Source: Gordionus sp. m RMFG-2023
Lineage: Eukaryota > Nematomorpha > Gordioida > Chordodea > Parachordodidae
DNA: 64,000 nucleotides
Reading direction: 5' to 3'
Assembly (NCBI RefSeq): GCF_954871325.1
Contig: NC_088775.1
Coordinates: 55,839,561 to 55,903,560, forward strand
Of this stretch, positions 54,033 through 64,000 are shown one piece after another. Made by a program: the position numbers and the translations under genes. How positions within the stretch are numbered: position 1 is the stretch's first letter; the number at the start of each line of letters is the position of its first letter. Under the pieces are notes generated by a model, which saw only the letters and a program-made list of their open reading frames with translations, was not told the DNA's origin and did no database searches.

Positions 54033-54537
54033 CTGTAAAAATTATATTCATATGCTCAATCTATCTATTATAATAAACCTCAAACACCCTTATGACAGCA
54101 ATTCTTGAATCTGCCATCTGAGAATTTTTCCAAAAAAAAATTATTGAGTAAAGAAGAAAATTCTGATTCCCCGTCATTATTGGCGGGAATATAAATTACC
54201 ATATATTGATTGATTCAATATTAATTAGATTGACAATCTTTACTTAAAATTTAATAACAAAAATTTAAAATAATGGTTGATCTGACTTAAAAACTCTGCT
54301 TAAATTTATTTATAAAATTAAAATAATAAATAAAATTAATTTTGAAAGATAAATATGTCTTCTCCATATTTTTTAAAGAAATTTTTTAAGTAACAAGTAA
54401 CGTTTTGCGTTACCGTTACTCAAAAAAACGCGTTACAGTTACACGTTTCATCTATAAGAAGGTAACCAATGGAGTTCCTTTTCTTCAAAAAAGGTAACGC
54501 CGTTAATAACTATGTTACTTTTGATGTTATTTTACAG

Positions 54538-55239
54538 GACTAATTAAAAGTAATCTATTCTTATTTAAAATCAACCAACCCCATTCATTGATCAATATTA
54601 AAATATATATGAAATAACAACACATTTAAACATAATTTAATGCTCAAGTCTTTGAAATTTGAGAGGAATGTATAAAACTACCTGATATGTATTGAAGTTA
54701 TTTTTGTATTTTTTATAGCTGTTTCTACTGCAGTAGCTATTTGAAATCATTTTTGGATAATAATAATCTTTGTAAAATTTAGGATTTTTTATTCCGAATA
54801 TAAATTTATCTCTTAATGCAGTATTTAAATATTCACCAAATTCACAAGTCATTGCTAATTTTCGAAGATTTTACATATAGTCTATTAATTTCTCCTCATT
54901 TTTTTGATTAAGTTGGTAAAAATTATATCTTTCTACAATTGTATTGGATGAAAAAATTTGATTAAAATTTTATGTATTTCTAATCTCTTTCTTTTCTGGA
55001 CTATCTGGTGCACATAAATTTACCAATATTTTTTAAGTATCACATCCTATTGTTGTTAATAACAGCGATTTTTCTTGTGATGATGTTAACCTTGGTTGTG
55101 TGTTTTTAAGTTAATTATATAAGTCGTACCAATCTTTGAAACACAGACTTGTGTTAGACTTTTTATCGACTGCGCCATTCTTATAGTGTATTGTTAGTAG
55201 TAATGAATTATAAGTCAATTAATAATTCTTGCAATTGTT
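54538..55239. other. Stretch before the short LTR element
   Basis: No gene recognised. A 26-base stretch, TAAGTCAATTAATAATTCTT GCAATT, sits just left of the LTR element and recurs just right of it (62,955 on), beyond the 5-bp target duplication. Confidence 0.4.
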
Positions 55240-55244
55240 AGTAG

Positions 55245-55535
55245 TGTTGCGTTATAATCTAATTCTTTTTGTTTTTTGCATTTGAATTTTTTGTAATCTA
55301 ATTTTTATTATTTTTTGTAATAACTTTATTGCGTAACCTTATTTTTATAACTTTCGGCGTAACCTTACTTTTTATATTTTATAATATTTTTACTTTTTTG
55401 TTTTTCGTTTGTATTCTAATTTGGACTTATAAAAATGTATATATACCTTAAGAAAAGAAAAAGAAATTAGTTAATAAAATATATTTTTACTGACTCGAAC
55501 CTCGCGCCATATCGTTAAGACCCTTATTCTTTTCA
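55245..55535 (+). repeat. 5' LTR of the TRIM-like element
   Basis: Direct repeat of 62645-62935 with few differences. A TATAAAAATG motif near 55,428 could be a promoter. Confidence 0.9.
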
Positions 55536-55569
55536 TGGTGCCCTGGCTCTGGGTGGTGGACTAGAAAAA

Positions 55570-55628
55570 GATGACTACCTAATCTACTGAGATGACTATC
55601 TAACCTATGGAGACTGCTTAACCTATGG
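55570..55628. repeat. Minisatellite GATGACTATCTAACCTATGGA, continued at 61251
   Basis: Degenerate units of about 21 bp (GATGACTACCTAATCTACTGA and similar) run up to 55,628 and resume at 61,251-61,370. The hAT element is inserted in the array. Confidence 0.75.
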
Positions 55629-55908
55629 CATAGGCGTAGCCAGGATTTTCCTAAGGGGGGGGGGGAATTAATAAATTTCTGGGGGCTTCGCCTCCAGACC
55701 CCCTTTGGGCGGGCCTGCGGCAGCTTTTGCCCGGCCGGCCGGGTTTCCTTAGTCTATATAGATTTATAATATATATTTACAACATATGTAAATTTTAACA
55801 AACTTTTTATTTTAAATATAAGACATTGGTAAAGAGATTATGTCAAAAAATAAGCCTGGAACAAATAAGAAATATATTTTTTACTATTTTATATAAAATA
55901 TAATAAAA

Positions 55909-56619
55909 GATATGGTAGGGACCAATTTTGAAGTAATTAATGAATTTAAATATTGGTATGCAAACTTAAAAAGAATATAGATATTTAACCTGATAATGCA
56001 ATAAAAGCTCTAACACATTAATAAACTTTCCAAACATTACAAAATTATTTAAAATTTTAGCAAGCCTCCCTATTATGACATGTACTAATGAAAGAACTTT
56101 CTCGAATTTATGAAATTTAAAAATATATTTGCTAAATAGATCAAATATAGCCCTCTTAAATATCCATAGGGAATTAACACCAATTAATTTTGAAATAATT
56201 AATGAATTATCAAGTTAAAAAAAATTAGATCATACAAATACGTGGTAATAATTTATAATGTTAGATCTAATTTTCTTTTAGAATTTGATAATTCATTAAT
56301 TATCTCAGAATTAGCTGGTGTTAATTCCCGATGAATATTTAATAGCGCTAAACCATTTAATCGATTTTGCGAGGTAGTATTTCGCAAATATGTTTTTAGT
56401 CGTCGTAAATTTGAAAAAGTTCTTTCATTTGTACATGTCGTAATGGGGAGGCATGCTAAAATTTGAAAGAATTTCGTAATGTTTGGAAAGTCTATTAGTG
56501 TGTGTTTACATATATTGAGTGCATTTAGTGCATTATCAGGCTTAATATCCATTCTTTTCAAGTTTGCATACCAATATTTAAATTCAGCAATTACTTCCAA
56601 TTCGCTCCCTACCATATCT
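55909..56619. repeat. Inverted partial copy of the hAT transposase 3' end
   Basis: 55,909-56,240 on the plus strand reads as a decayed version of the transposase C-terminus (DMVG, FEVINEFKYWYANLKR, PDNA, then a degraded NERTFSNL region). It is the reverse complement of about 56,245-56,619. The arms are almost adjacent, making a hairpin of about 330 bp. Confidence 0.85.
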
Positions 56620-58900
56620 TGGAAATAAAAATTATATAAATAGCGAATTTTATTTATAATATCATCCGAGATGCTCATAGATGGATTAGAGGATAATAAA
56701 ATCTGTAAGTTATTGAGTAGTAGCTTATGGTTCAATAAGCTATCTTTAATTTGAGTTAAAAATATATCCATAAGTGGTATAAAAATCGTAATTTTGTAAT
56801 ACTCCTCTACCGATTGAGTGGATATATTACTCCTATGTACTTGCCTCGATACAATTCTTGGCATGCTTATTATCATATTATATGAATGCACTTTTTTTTG
56901 AACCATGTTAAAAATTTTGTTAAATTCACAATCAGCAATTTTTCTTATTTCTAAAATAGTATCATATGCATCTTCTGCTAAGATCAATGCTTGAACCATA
57001 TCTTGATTAACTTTTTGCAAGGCTCTGCATAATAATATAGTGTGACAGAATAAAGTGTTAATGCAATGTACTGCCAATAAAAACTCTGGATCTTGAATTG
57101 CTTTCAATATTCCATTAGCCTCCGCCACCACTGACGTATCGGTCCATTCATGTATTTCCTCTAATGCAACAATTATTGGGTCTAATAATTCAAGAAAAAC
57201 TGAAACTGATTCATACGTAATATCCATCGTGTTGGGCATATTTTGACCAGTTTATGGTGACTATTCCCAAATTCTTCCTTTGCCAGACAATTCTTGAGGA
57301 CATTAGATCTTTTAGGATACTTGAACATATCATAAACTTTGCCTATTGTGCCTGTTTGAATAATGATTATAATTAAAATAAAAGTTTATGAATAACAGGA
57401 ATTGAGCAACAATCAGAAATAGATAGATTAAGGGAATGGGACGCACAGTGAACATATATCGCTGTAGGGTATTTCTTTATTAAATATGATTGAACACCAT
57501 TTAAATGTCCACTCATAGCAGAGGCACCATCATATCCCTGTCCCCGCATAGAATTGACATTGATTTTAAATTTTTTAAGATGTAAATCAATTGTGTTTGC
57601 AAGAGATTCCCCTCTCATATCTTGAACAGGAATAAATTGCAAAAAGTCTTCTTTTATTTGAACTTCATCTATATAAATGATAATACTTTATACAAAATAA
57701 ATATAAATTTTACCATTTTCAGTATAAATACCGAGCACACAACGACATCTGCTCTATCCCAGATATATCTGTTGACTCATCGGCCAAGACTGAAAAGAAA
57801 GGAGAATTATTAATATTTGCTACTACTTTTTTTAAAATTAAATCATTGCACACATCTATTATTTCATTTTGAATAGAGGGGCTTAAATATGTAGCATTTC
57901 TGGGTGCATTCAATAAATTGAGTCTTAGCTCATCGTCTCCAATTGCTCGGTTTCGGAGAATAGCTTTAAAATTCCCATCATTTTCATTTGCATCATCATT
58001 AAATATAGAACCGGAATCTCGATGCCCTCGCAATGCCATGCATTGATTTCCACATGTAATTATAGCATCTATTATAGGAGATATTTTTCTTCTATTTTCA
58101 GTTACTAATTTTTTTTTACCTTGATCTTTATAAAAAAAGTAATTATAAGGTTATAAAATATGGTTTACCTATTATCTGAATTATTGAATCTCTATCCTTA
58201 GCATTAATTGCTCTTAGAGAAGATATAATATTTTGTGTATTTTTATGGTATAAATTGTTTTGATGATTTTCAAAGTTCTCTCCTGCATCTTTCCAACGTC
58301 TATATGGGCCGTTCACCAGCCGCCTTAATTTTTGTTCACCTTTACCAGCATATTTTGGCCCAAATAAAACACAATATTTACAATAGGCACCATTTTGTGA
58401 AGGTGAATAGGCCAACCAAGGCCAAGTTGTAAACCAACTAAATTGGAATTTTAATTTCCTTTTGGAAAGATCTCGAATTGATAATTACTCGATGGCCTAT
58501 ATATATTATCTAATATATAAAAGTCTTTGGGAGCTACACCTATTTGAACATAATTGCTTATGTCAAATGGTAAGGTTCCTAAATAAATTATATACATATT
58601 TTTAAAATAAAAACAAATTTAACCAGATTGCAAATTCTGTACTTTTACTGTAAATTTACTGCAGATCTTTCATCAACATTAACTTTAAAAAAATGTAAAT
58701 TATATAATATTAAAATACAGTACTTATTGGGACTATCTGAATCATAGGAAGGATCATTTTTCTCTAGTGTAATCACTAATGTTTCAGCATCTTTTTGAGA
58801 TTTATCAATATCAACTAATAAAATTTTAATATTCAAATAGTTTTTACTTGAATCAAGTCCTCCTAATTTTATAGAATTATTATTTTCTAGCACCATCACT
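56253..58900 (-). pseudogene. hAT transposase, TTF-finger/DUF4371 type
   Basis: Minus-strand parts in order: acidic N-terminal piece (58,645-58,899); TTF-type zinc finger (58,143-58,415: NGAYCKYCVLFGPKYAGKGE); DUF4371 region with the first catalytic Asp (57,719-58,039: PFFSVLADESTDISGIEQMS); second Asp block (57,373-57,642: MRGQGYDGASAMSGHLNGVQ, YVHCASHSLNLSI); a 328-codon open C-terminal part (56,253-57,239) with the insertion domain and the catalytic Glu (TCTNERTFSNLRRLKTYLRN). Some gaps look like short introns, but the 57,720 and 57,240 joints seem frame-shifted, so it is probably inactive though recent. Relatives occur in many animals (ZMYM1-like and 52-kDa-repressor-like hAT proteins). 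Confidence 0.83.
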
Positions 58901-59154
58901 AAAGATAAATATTAAATCCATTATAAATATAGAATGTACCTTCATCAATCCTTTTTAAATTAATTCTAATTTCCTTCTCTTTTGATATATTTTTATGATT
59001 GTTACTTATTTGTAATACCCTATTTTCACTTGGATTTGAATTAATTTTCTTACAATGATCTTGGTAGAAAATTAAATATTATAACAAATATAGAATTACC
59101 TTTTTCATTTACATTCTTTAAAAAATATTTTCTGATGTCCATATCAATCTTAAA

Positions 59155-59310
59155 GTAGAATAATATTCAAATTTACAATAAATTGTTAATTAAAAAATAA
59201 TAAATAAAAATGCTATTTGATTTCATATATAAAGTTACAAATTTATACCCATTAATTGTAAAGTGCCAATAAAATAAAGACAGGTTTGTAATAAATTTTG
59301 AATTTCATCA
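59155..59310. repeat. Direct repeat flanking the piggyBac relic, left copy
   Basis: AAATGCTATTTGATTTCATA then TTTATACCCATTAATTGTAA, with the preceding AAATTGTT...AAAAAATAA, matches 60,470-60,610. A duplication in the same orientation on both sides of the relic. Confidence 0.65.
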
Positions 59311-59483
59311 TGTGTTAATAAGAATTTATTTTGCAATATGTTTATGTATATCAGGTTAATAAATATAATTATTTCTATTTTTTGATTGATATATATGACT
59401 TTAAATTTGAAAATTTTATATTATTTATTTTTTGTGAAAGTAATTAATTTATATATATTTTATATAACAATTATATAGGTGAA

Positions 59484-60398
59484 ATGGATTGTGAATCAAG
59501 TGATGATGATTATTTACTAAATAGCAATCACAATTCAGAAACTGAGAAAGATGATACAGAGAGTGATAAAGAGGGAAAAGAAAATAATAATTTTTATAGT
59601 TTAATATTTTAGTATTATATAATTTATATTATAAATTTAGGTAAAGATGGCTTGACCAAATGGAGTAAGGCATGTATTCCCCAAAAAAGAACCAAATCTC
59701 ACAACATTATTTTATTAAATTCCCATTCATTAACAATAGTAGTAACTTTAAGAAAAAATAAAAAGCAGATTCCAACATCATTTAATTTTAAAAAGAAAGG
59801 TATTTATTCAAGTTTATTTGCCTTCCAAGATAATATGACATTAGTATCATACGTACCAAAAAAGTATAAGCATGTTATTATGCTTTCTACCCTTCACTAT
59901 GATAACAATATTGATACATCAACTGGGGATTTGAAAAAACCAGAAATTATCACATTTTACAATCTCACCAAAGCTGGTGTTGATGTTGTGGATCAGCTAT
60001 GTTCAAATTATTCAATATCCAGAATAACAAATAGATGGCCTATGACAATTTTTTATAATTTGTTGAATATATCTTGCATAAATTCTTTAATAATTTATAA
60101 ATCCAATAATTTAAAGGAGATTAATAGATCAAAGTTTATAAAATTATTAGCAATGGAGCTAATAACTCCATTAATGAGTAATAGATATGAAAACCCACAT
60201 GTTAATATACTGCTAAGGGATAATATTGGGAATATGCTTAATATAGAGGAATTAAAACCTATTTCAACCAAACAAAAAGGAAGGTGGTCTTGTCCAAGGG
60301 TTAGGGACAAGAAATCCTCATTTATTTGTTCAAAATTTATATGCAAAGATCATAGCGGGAGTTTTTTTCATCTATGTAGTGAAGGGTTAAGTAAATAA
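59484..60398 (+). pseudogene. piggyBac transposase, internally deleted
   Basis: An acidic N-terminal exon (59,484-59,610: MDCESSDDDYLLNSNHNSET) is followed, after a probable short intron, by 59,641-60,398: GKDGLTKWSKACIPQKRTKS HNII joined directly to TLRKNKKQIPTSF, AFQDNMTLVSYVPKKYKHVI, KPEIITFYNLTKAGVDVVDQ, RWPMTIFYNLLNISCINSL and a Cys-rich tail (CPRVRDKKSSFICSKFICKD HSGSFFHLC). The central part with the first two catalytic Asp is missing while the frame stays open; the last Asp (GVDVVD) remains. It cannot catalyse transposition but could still bind DNA. Confidence 0.85.
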
Positions 60399-60469
60399 AA
60401 AATAAAGTCTATAAGATATTGTTATTTATAAATATTGGGGAATAGGTATATAAATGTGAAATGTCCATA

Positions 60470-60610
60470 TAAGCAATTCAAATTCACAAAAAATTGTTCA
60501 TTTAAAAAATAACAAATATAAATGCTATTTAATTTCATATATATAGTTAAAATTTATACCCATTAATTGTAAATGTATTTATATTTGCCAATTTGTAATA
60601 TATTTACTAC
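60470..60610. repeat. Direct repeat flanking the piggyBac relic, right copy
   Basis: Matches 59,155-59,310 with scattered differences. Confidence 0.65.
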
Positions 60611-61240
60611 ACACTTAAATAGATTTAAAAAAAATTGTTTACCTTTACACTTTCTATCTATATAAATCAAAACAGATGATATTGAAATGATATCCGTTAA
60701 AAAGTTGTAAAATATTAATTTTTTAAATTTAATTTATAATTTAATTTTATTAATAATTTTATAATTTAACTTAATTAATAATTTTATAATTAAATTTAAT
60801 TAATAATTTTATAATTAAATTATTTTATTAAGAAGAATAAATTAAATTAATTCATTTTTTAAAAAATTATATTTAAGATATTATATTATTATGGAATTTT
60901 ATGGATCTATTAATAGTAATTATATAAAATTTCACTTTTGTCTAGACTTATCATTGGCTTATATTTCATTTCTTAAAAAAGTTGTTTGGTTTCACCTTTT
61001 TTTATATATAAACCTCTTTTTAAAAAATATGAATTATAGTTAACAGTTTTAGTATAAAACATTATTATAACTTTCACATTCTTTCTTTCAAATTATTGTT
61101 TAAGATATGTGCATACATTTTTGGGGGACAATGGTGAAGAGAGAACTAAGGAAGAAATTATTTAATAGTTTAAAATGATATTTACAAAAAGTGACATATT
61201 TCTGAAGGGGGGGAAATTTCCCCTTGTCCCCCCCCTTGGC
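60611..61240. other. Right interior of the hAT element
   Basis: A+T-rich non-coding sequence with ATTTAATTAATAATTTTATA repeated about three times at 60,730-60,830. Confidence 0.5.
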
Positions 61241-61631
61241 TACGCCTATGACCTATGGAGATGACTACCTATTATGACTACCTTATCTATTGTGACTGTC
61301 TAATCTATTGAATATGACCAATGCCTAATCTACTGAGATGATTATCTAATCTATGGAGATGACCAAGAATCAAACCTTAGCACGTTCTTTCATGCAAAAA
61401 GCTTCTTTCTTCATGGTGTCCTGGCTCTGGATGTTGGACTGGAATATGATAACCAGCACCTAACCTAATGTGACAACCTAGAAAGAACTGATATGGAAGT
61501 TGAACGATAGGTTATGAATTCTATTTTGTGAGACCAATGATGATTACTTATTATTCTAATCCACGTAAGAAGAAAAGTTATTAAAAATTAAGATTTTATG
61601 CCAGGATAAAGGCATGTTATAAATTTTTAAA

Positions 61632-61922
61632 ATCACTAAAATATAAAATCATAATGGATATATTTGAACACACAAAAAGCCTTTAAAAAATTATTTATAA
61701 TGTCTTAGTGAAATATTGATACCAAAATATAAAATCATAATGGTTATATTTGAACACACAAAAAGCCTTTAAAAAATTATTTATAATGTCTTAGTGAAAT
61801 ATTGATACCAAAATGTAAAATCATAATGTTAGTGAAATATTGATACTAAAATGTAAAATCATAATGGATATAGACCACACAAAAAGCCTTTAAAAAATTA
61901 TTTAAATTCTTAGTGAAATATT
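61632..61922. repeat. Tandem repeat of about 98 bp inside the TRIM-like element
   Basis: AAAATCATAATGG(A/T)TATATTTGA, CACACAAAAAGCCTTTAAAA and TTAGTGAAATATTGATAC recur three times, plus a truncated copy near 61,815. Confidence 0.82.
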
Positions 61923-62644
61923 ATTTTTTGATTTCTTGAATGATGACCAATTGTTGTAAATTAACAACTAATCCTAAAGATGAATTCTTAGATATAATTA
62001 AATACAAACCATTAAAAATCCTAAACAAGAAGATAAAACTTTAATTTTAAATATATTAAAATGTAATTAAAACATATGAATTAAAAGGGGTTGATTTAAT
62101 TTAGTAAAAATAACACTTTTTGAATTAAAACTAGGGTGTGAAATTAAAATTTTTTATTTAAAGAGAGGGAAATGTGAATAATATTTTATTTGCATATTTT
62201 AACCTCGGAGATTGAAAATAAATAAAAATAAATTAAATACTAAAACGCAAAAATTAATTAAACACTAAAACGCGAAAAAATAAAAGTCATTAAAACGCGA
62301 AAAATTAAAACGCTAAAAATATAACAATTTTATTGATTTATCATTCTTCATTTATTCTTACACCCAATATGATGAACTATTATTTCTTATTCGCAACTTA
62401 TTTATGATAATAATAACAACTGAGTACTATCAAACAAGCTATGATTAATGGAGACAAATTACAATAAGGATATCAAGCTTGCGATTTAAACAAACCAACG
62501 TGCAAAATCGATTTAAACAAACCAACGATTGGGACAAGCCAATGTTATGATGATTTGTGATACCACTTGATTACCAAAACAATAAACCACTTGGACAACA
62601 AACTCTCTGTGTCTTCTCCGATGAAATTATCAGAAGAGGGAGAA
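61923..62644. other. Right interior of the TRIM-like element
   Basis: Non-coding, with short repeats of (AC)TAAAACGCGAAAAA near 62,240-62,310 and AAACAAACCAACG at 62,490-62,530. No ORF of note. Confidence 0.5.
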
Positions 62645-62935
62645 TGTTGCGTTATAATCTAATTCTTTTTGTTTTTTGCATTTGAATTTTTTGTAATCTA
62701 ATTTTTATTATTTTTTGTAATAACTTTATTGCGTAACCTTATTTTTATAACTTTCGGTGTAACCTTACTTTTTATATTTTATAATATTTTTACTTTTTTG
62801 TTTTTCGTTTGTATTCTAATTGGACTTATAAAAATGTATATATACCTTAAGAAATGAAAAAGAAATTAGTTAATAAAATATATTTTTACTGACTCGAACC
62901 TCGCGCTTTATCGTTTAAGTTCTATATTCTTTTCA
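62645..62935 (+). repeat. 3' LTR of the TRIM-like element
   Basis: Direct repeat of 55245-55535, preceded by the purine tract and followed by AGTAG. Confidence 0.9.
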
Positions 62936-62940
62936 AGTAG

Positions 62941-63279
62941 TAACAGAAATATAAGTCAATTAATAATTCTTGCAATTCTTTTTCTTGTATTTTATATCAA
63001 AAATAATATGTTATCCAAATTCATATGATATAAAAATGAAAATAAACATTTTACAAAAAATACAAAAATAAACAAAATAACAATCACTACTTATATTAAT
63101 TGCTTTAGTATAGAATGTTACAAGTCCGAACTTAACTCAGGGTGTTAATGTAGTATTGGGAGAGCTAATTAGGAATCAAAGGTATATTAAATCTATATAA
63201 ATAAAATAAAGGATTAATTTTAATAATAAGGATTGTTAACCACTTACTTTTGAGCACACCTAAAATAATATAATGTAAA
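62941..63279. other. Stretch between TRIM-like element and terminal hAT-like element
   Basis: Begins with the repeat of the left-flank sequence (TAAGTCAATTAATAATTCTT). No gene seen. Confidence 0.35.
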
Positions 63280-64000
63280 TAGTGTTGTTAAACGGCTAAG
63301 CCGAGTCGACTTAGCTACGACTCGAGCCTAGTTTCTAGTCGATAAAACGGCTCAGACTCGAGTCAACTAAATGAGCCGCATTAGTCGACTCATTTAGTCG
63401 GCTCACTTAGTCGGCTCGCTTAGTCGGCTCACTTAGTCGGCTCGCTTAGTCGGCTCGCTTAGTCGGCTCGCTTAGTCGGCTCGCTTAGTCGGCTCGCTTA
63501 GTCGGCTCACTTAGTCGGCTCGCTTAGTCGGCTCACTTAGTCGGCTCACTTAGTCGGCTCGCTTAGTCGGCTCACTTAGTGGACTCAGAGGTTAGCTTGA
63601 GTTTAATTTAAATTTAGAGTCAAAATTTATTTTTATGTTATTAGATATTTTAAATAATAATGTAGAATTTTATTTATTTATTTTTAGTGAAATAATTTAT
63701 TTTATTTATATTTAATGTTAATATTTTATTATTAGCAAACAAAAAATTTTTTTAAATTTTATTTCAAATATGTTTTGATCTTATAATAAAAATGGATTTA
63801 TTTATTTGATTTTTTTTAAATAAAAAAAAATTCATATTTTCGAGCTAAAAATTTTAAGCAAAAAATAATTTTTGAACAAAAATATTGAAACATATTTTGT
63901 TGATTTTTTTAATAAATTTTTAACTTTTTTAAGAAATACTTTTGTTAATTTTATCATAAATAAATAATCTTTTAGGTCAAATCTTCTATAGTTTTTTTAT
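63280..64000. mobile_element. Left end of a hAT-like element with TCGGCTCG words, cut by the window edge
   Basis: Starts TAGTGTTGTTAAACGGCTAA GCCGAGTCGACTTAG, the same 15-base tip as the 223-bp MITE family, then GACTCGAGCC words and the 13-bp array at 63381-63588. The rest is A+T-rich with no ORF. The right end lies outside. Confidence 0.65.
63381..63588. repeat. 13-bp minisatellite TTAGTCGGCTCRC, 16 copies
   Basis: Sixteen head-to-tail 13-mers. The inner fourteen differ only at one position (A or G). The first and last are slightly degenerate (TTAGTCGACTCAT, TTAGTGGACTCAG). Confidence 0.95.

Larger units (their letters stand above)
50669..54537. mobile_element. hAT-type element with GTAACGCGTTAC words, filled by other repeats
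   Basis: The left end (about 50,669-50,810) carries AACGTTACTT, AACGCGTTACTCGTTACG, AACGCGTTA and AGTAACGGGTTAC. The right end (about 54,390-54,537) carries AAGTAACGTTTTGCGTTACC, AACGCGTTACAG and GGTAACGCCGTTA. A transposase remnant lies just inside the left end. The borders are within about 10 bp; no target duplication identified. Confidence 0.65.
55621..61258 (-). mobile_element. hAT element, 5.6 kb, with transposase and nested piggyBac relic
   Basis: 55629-61250 begins CATAGGCGTAGCCAGG and ends CCTTGGCTACGCCTATG, flanked by ACCTATGG (55621-55628, 61251-61258). G-runs and GGGGGCTTCGCCTCC follow the left tip; a C-run precedes the right tip. It encodes a minus-strand DUF4371/ZMYM-type hAT transposase (56253-58900). 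ACCTATGG also occurs in the host minisatellite, so the duplication alone is weaker evidence than the matching inverted tips. Confidence 0.88.
55240..62940 (+). mobile_element. Short non-coding LTR retroelement (TRIM-like), split by a hAT element
   Basis: 291-bp LTRs at 55245-55535 and 62645-62935 start TGTTGCG and end TTTTCA, flanked by AGTAG (55240-55244, 62936-62940). A primer-binding-like TGGTGCCCTGGCTCTGG follows the 5' LTR and an AGAAGAGGGAGAA purine tract precedes the 3' LTR. Without the 5.6-kb hAT insertion the element would be about 2.06 kb, with tandem repeats and no gag or pol. A non-autonomous fossil, fairly young by LTR similarity. Confidence 0.9.

Noticed and set aside
63381-63588. 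CRISPR-like array
   Set aside because: The 13-bp units are directly adjacent with no spacers, in an animal genome; it is a minisatellite.

Overview
This window is animal (metazoan) nuclear DNA, roughly four-fifths A+T by eye, and most of it is decayed or nested transposable elements. The clearest host gene is a minus-strand homologue of ARID2 (BAF200/Bap170), a subunit of the PBAF chromatin-remodelling complex. I rebuilt seven exons from 27,084 down to 7,630; the 3' part was not found. Splice phases agree at all six introns. Three introns are tiny (39-51 nt) and two are huge (7.8 and 8.8 kb) and full of transposons. Tiny introns, strong protein divergence and extreme A+T point to a fast-evolving animal lineage (a myxozoan or a flatworm would fit), but the sequence alone does not name the organism.

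Layout. 1-7.6 kb: a reverse-transcriptase fragment, a Ty3/Gypsy fossil with near-identical LTRs (610-4702), a long-armed inverted-repeat element and hAT ends. 7.6-27.1 kb: the ARID2 gene. Intron 5 holds a pogo/Tigger relic with an inverted partial copy, a DNA transposon with about 450-bp terminal inverted repeats (13.2-15.9 kb), a 402-bp MITE with 9-bp target duplications that carries a tRNA-like unit, and a Tc1/mariner-like MITE. Intron 4 holds at least seven hAT-type elements, some nested. 27.1-30.4 kb: upstream region, no gene recognised. 30.4-37.1 kb: a Gypsy-type fossil with a second related fossil inserted in its 3' LTR. 38.0-39.4 kb: an internally deleted hAT element. 40.7-41.3 kb: GC-richer minisatellites. 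41.7-49.3 kb: a duplicated three-block unit, one copy compact and one expanded by insertions, with a hAT MITE exactly at the junction. 50.7-54.5 kb: a hAT shell with a PIF/Harbinger relic, a roughly 540-bp tandem repeat and a palindromic MITE. 55.2-62.9 kb: a short non-coding LTR element interrupted by a 5.6-kb hAT element, which itself contains an internally deleted piggyBac relic. 63.3 kb to the end: the left end of another hAT-like element with sixteen copies of a 13-bp subterminal repeat.

Two themes recur. Many hAT-like families share end design (TAGTGTTGTTAAA-like tips followed by palindromic subterminal words) but use different words. Two unrelated transposases each sit next to an inverted partial copy of their own coding sequence, so transcripts could fold into hairpins. 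All of this comes from reading by eye; no database search was run.
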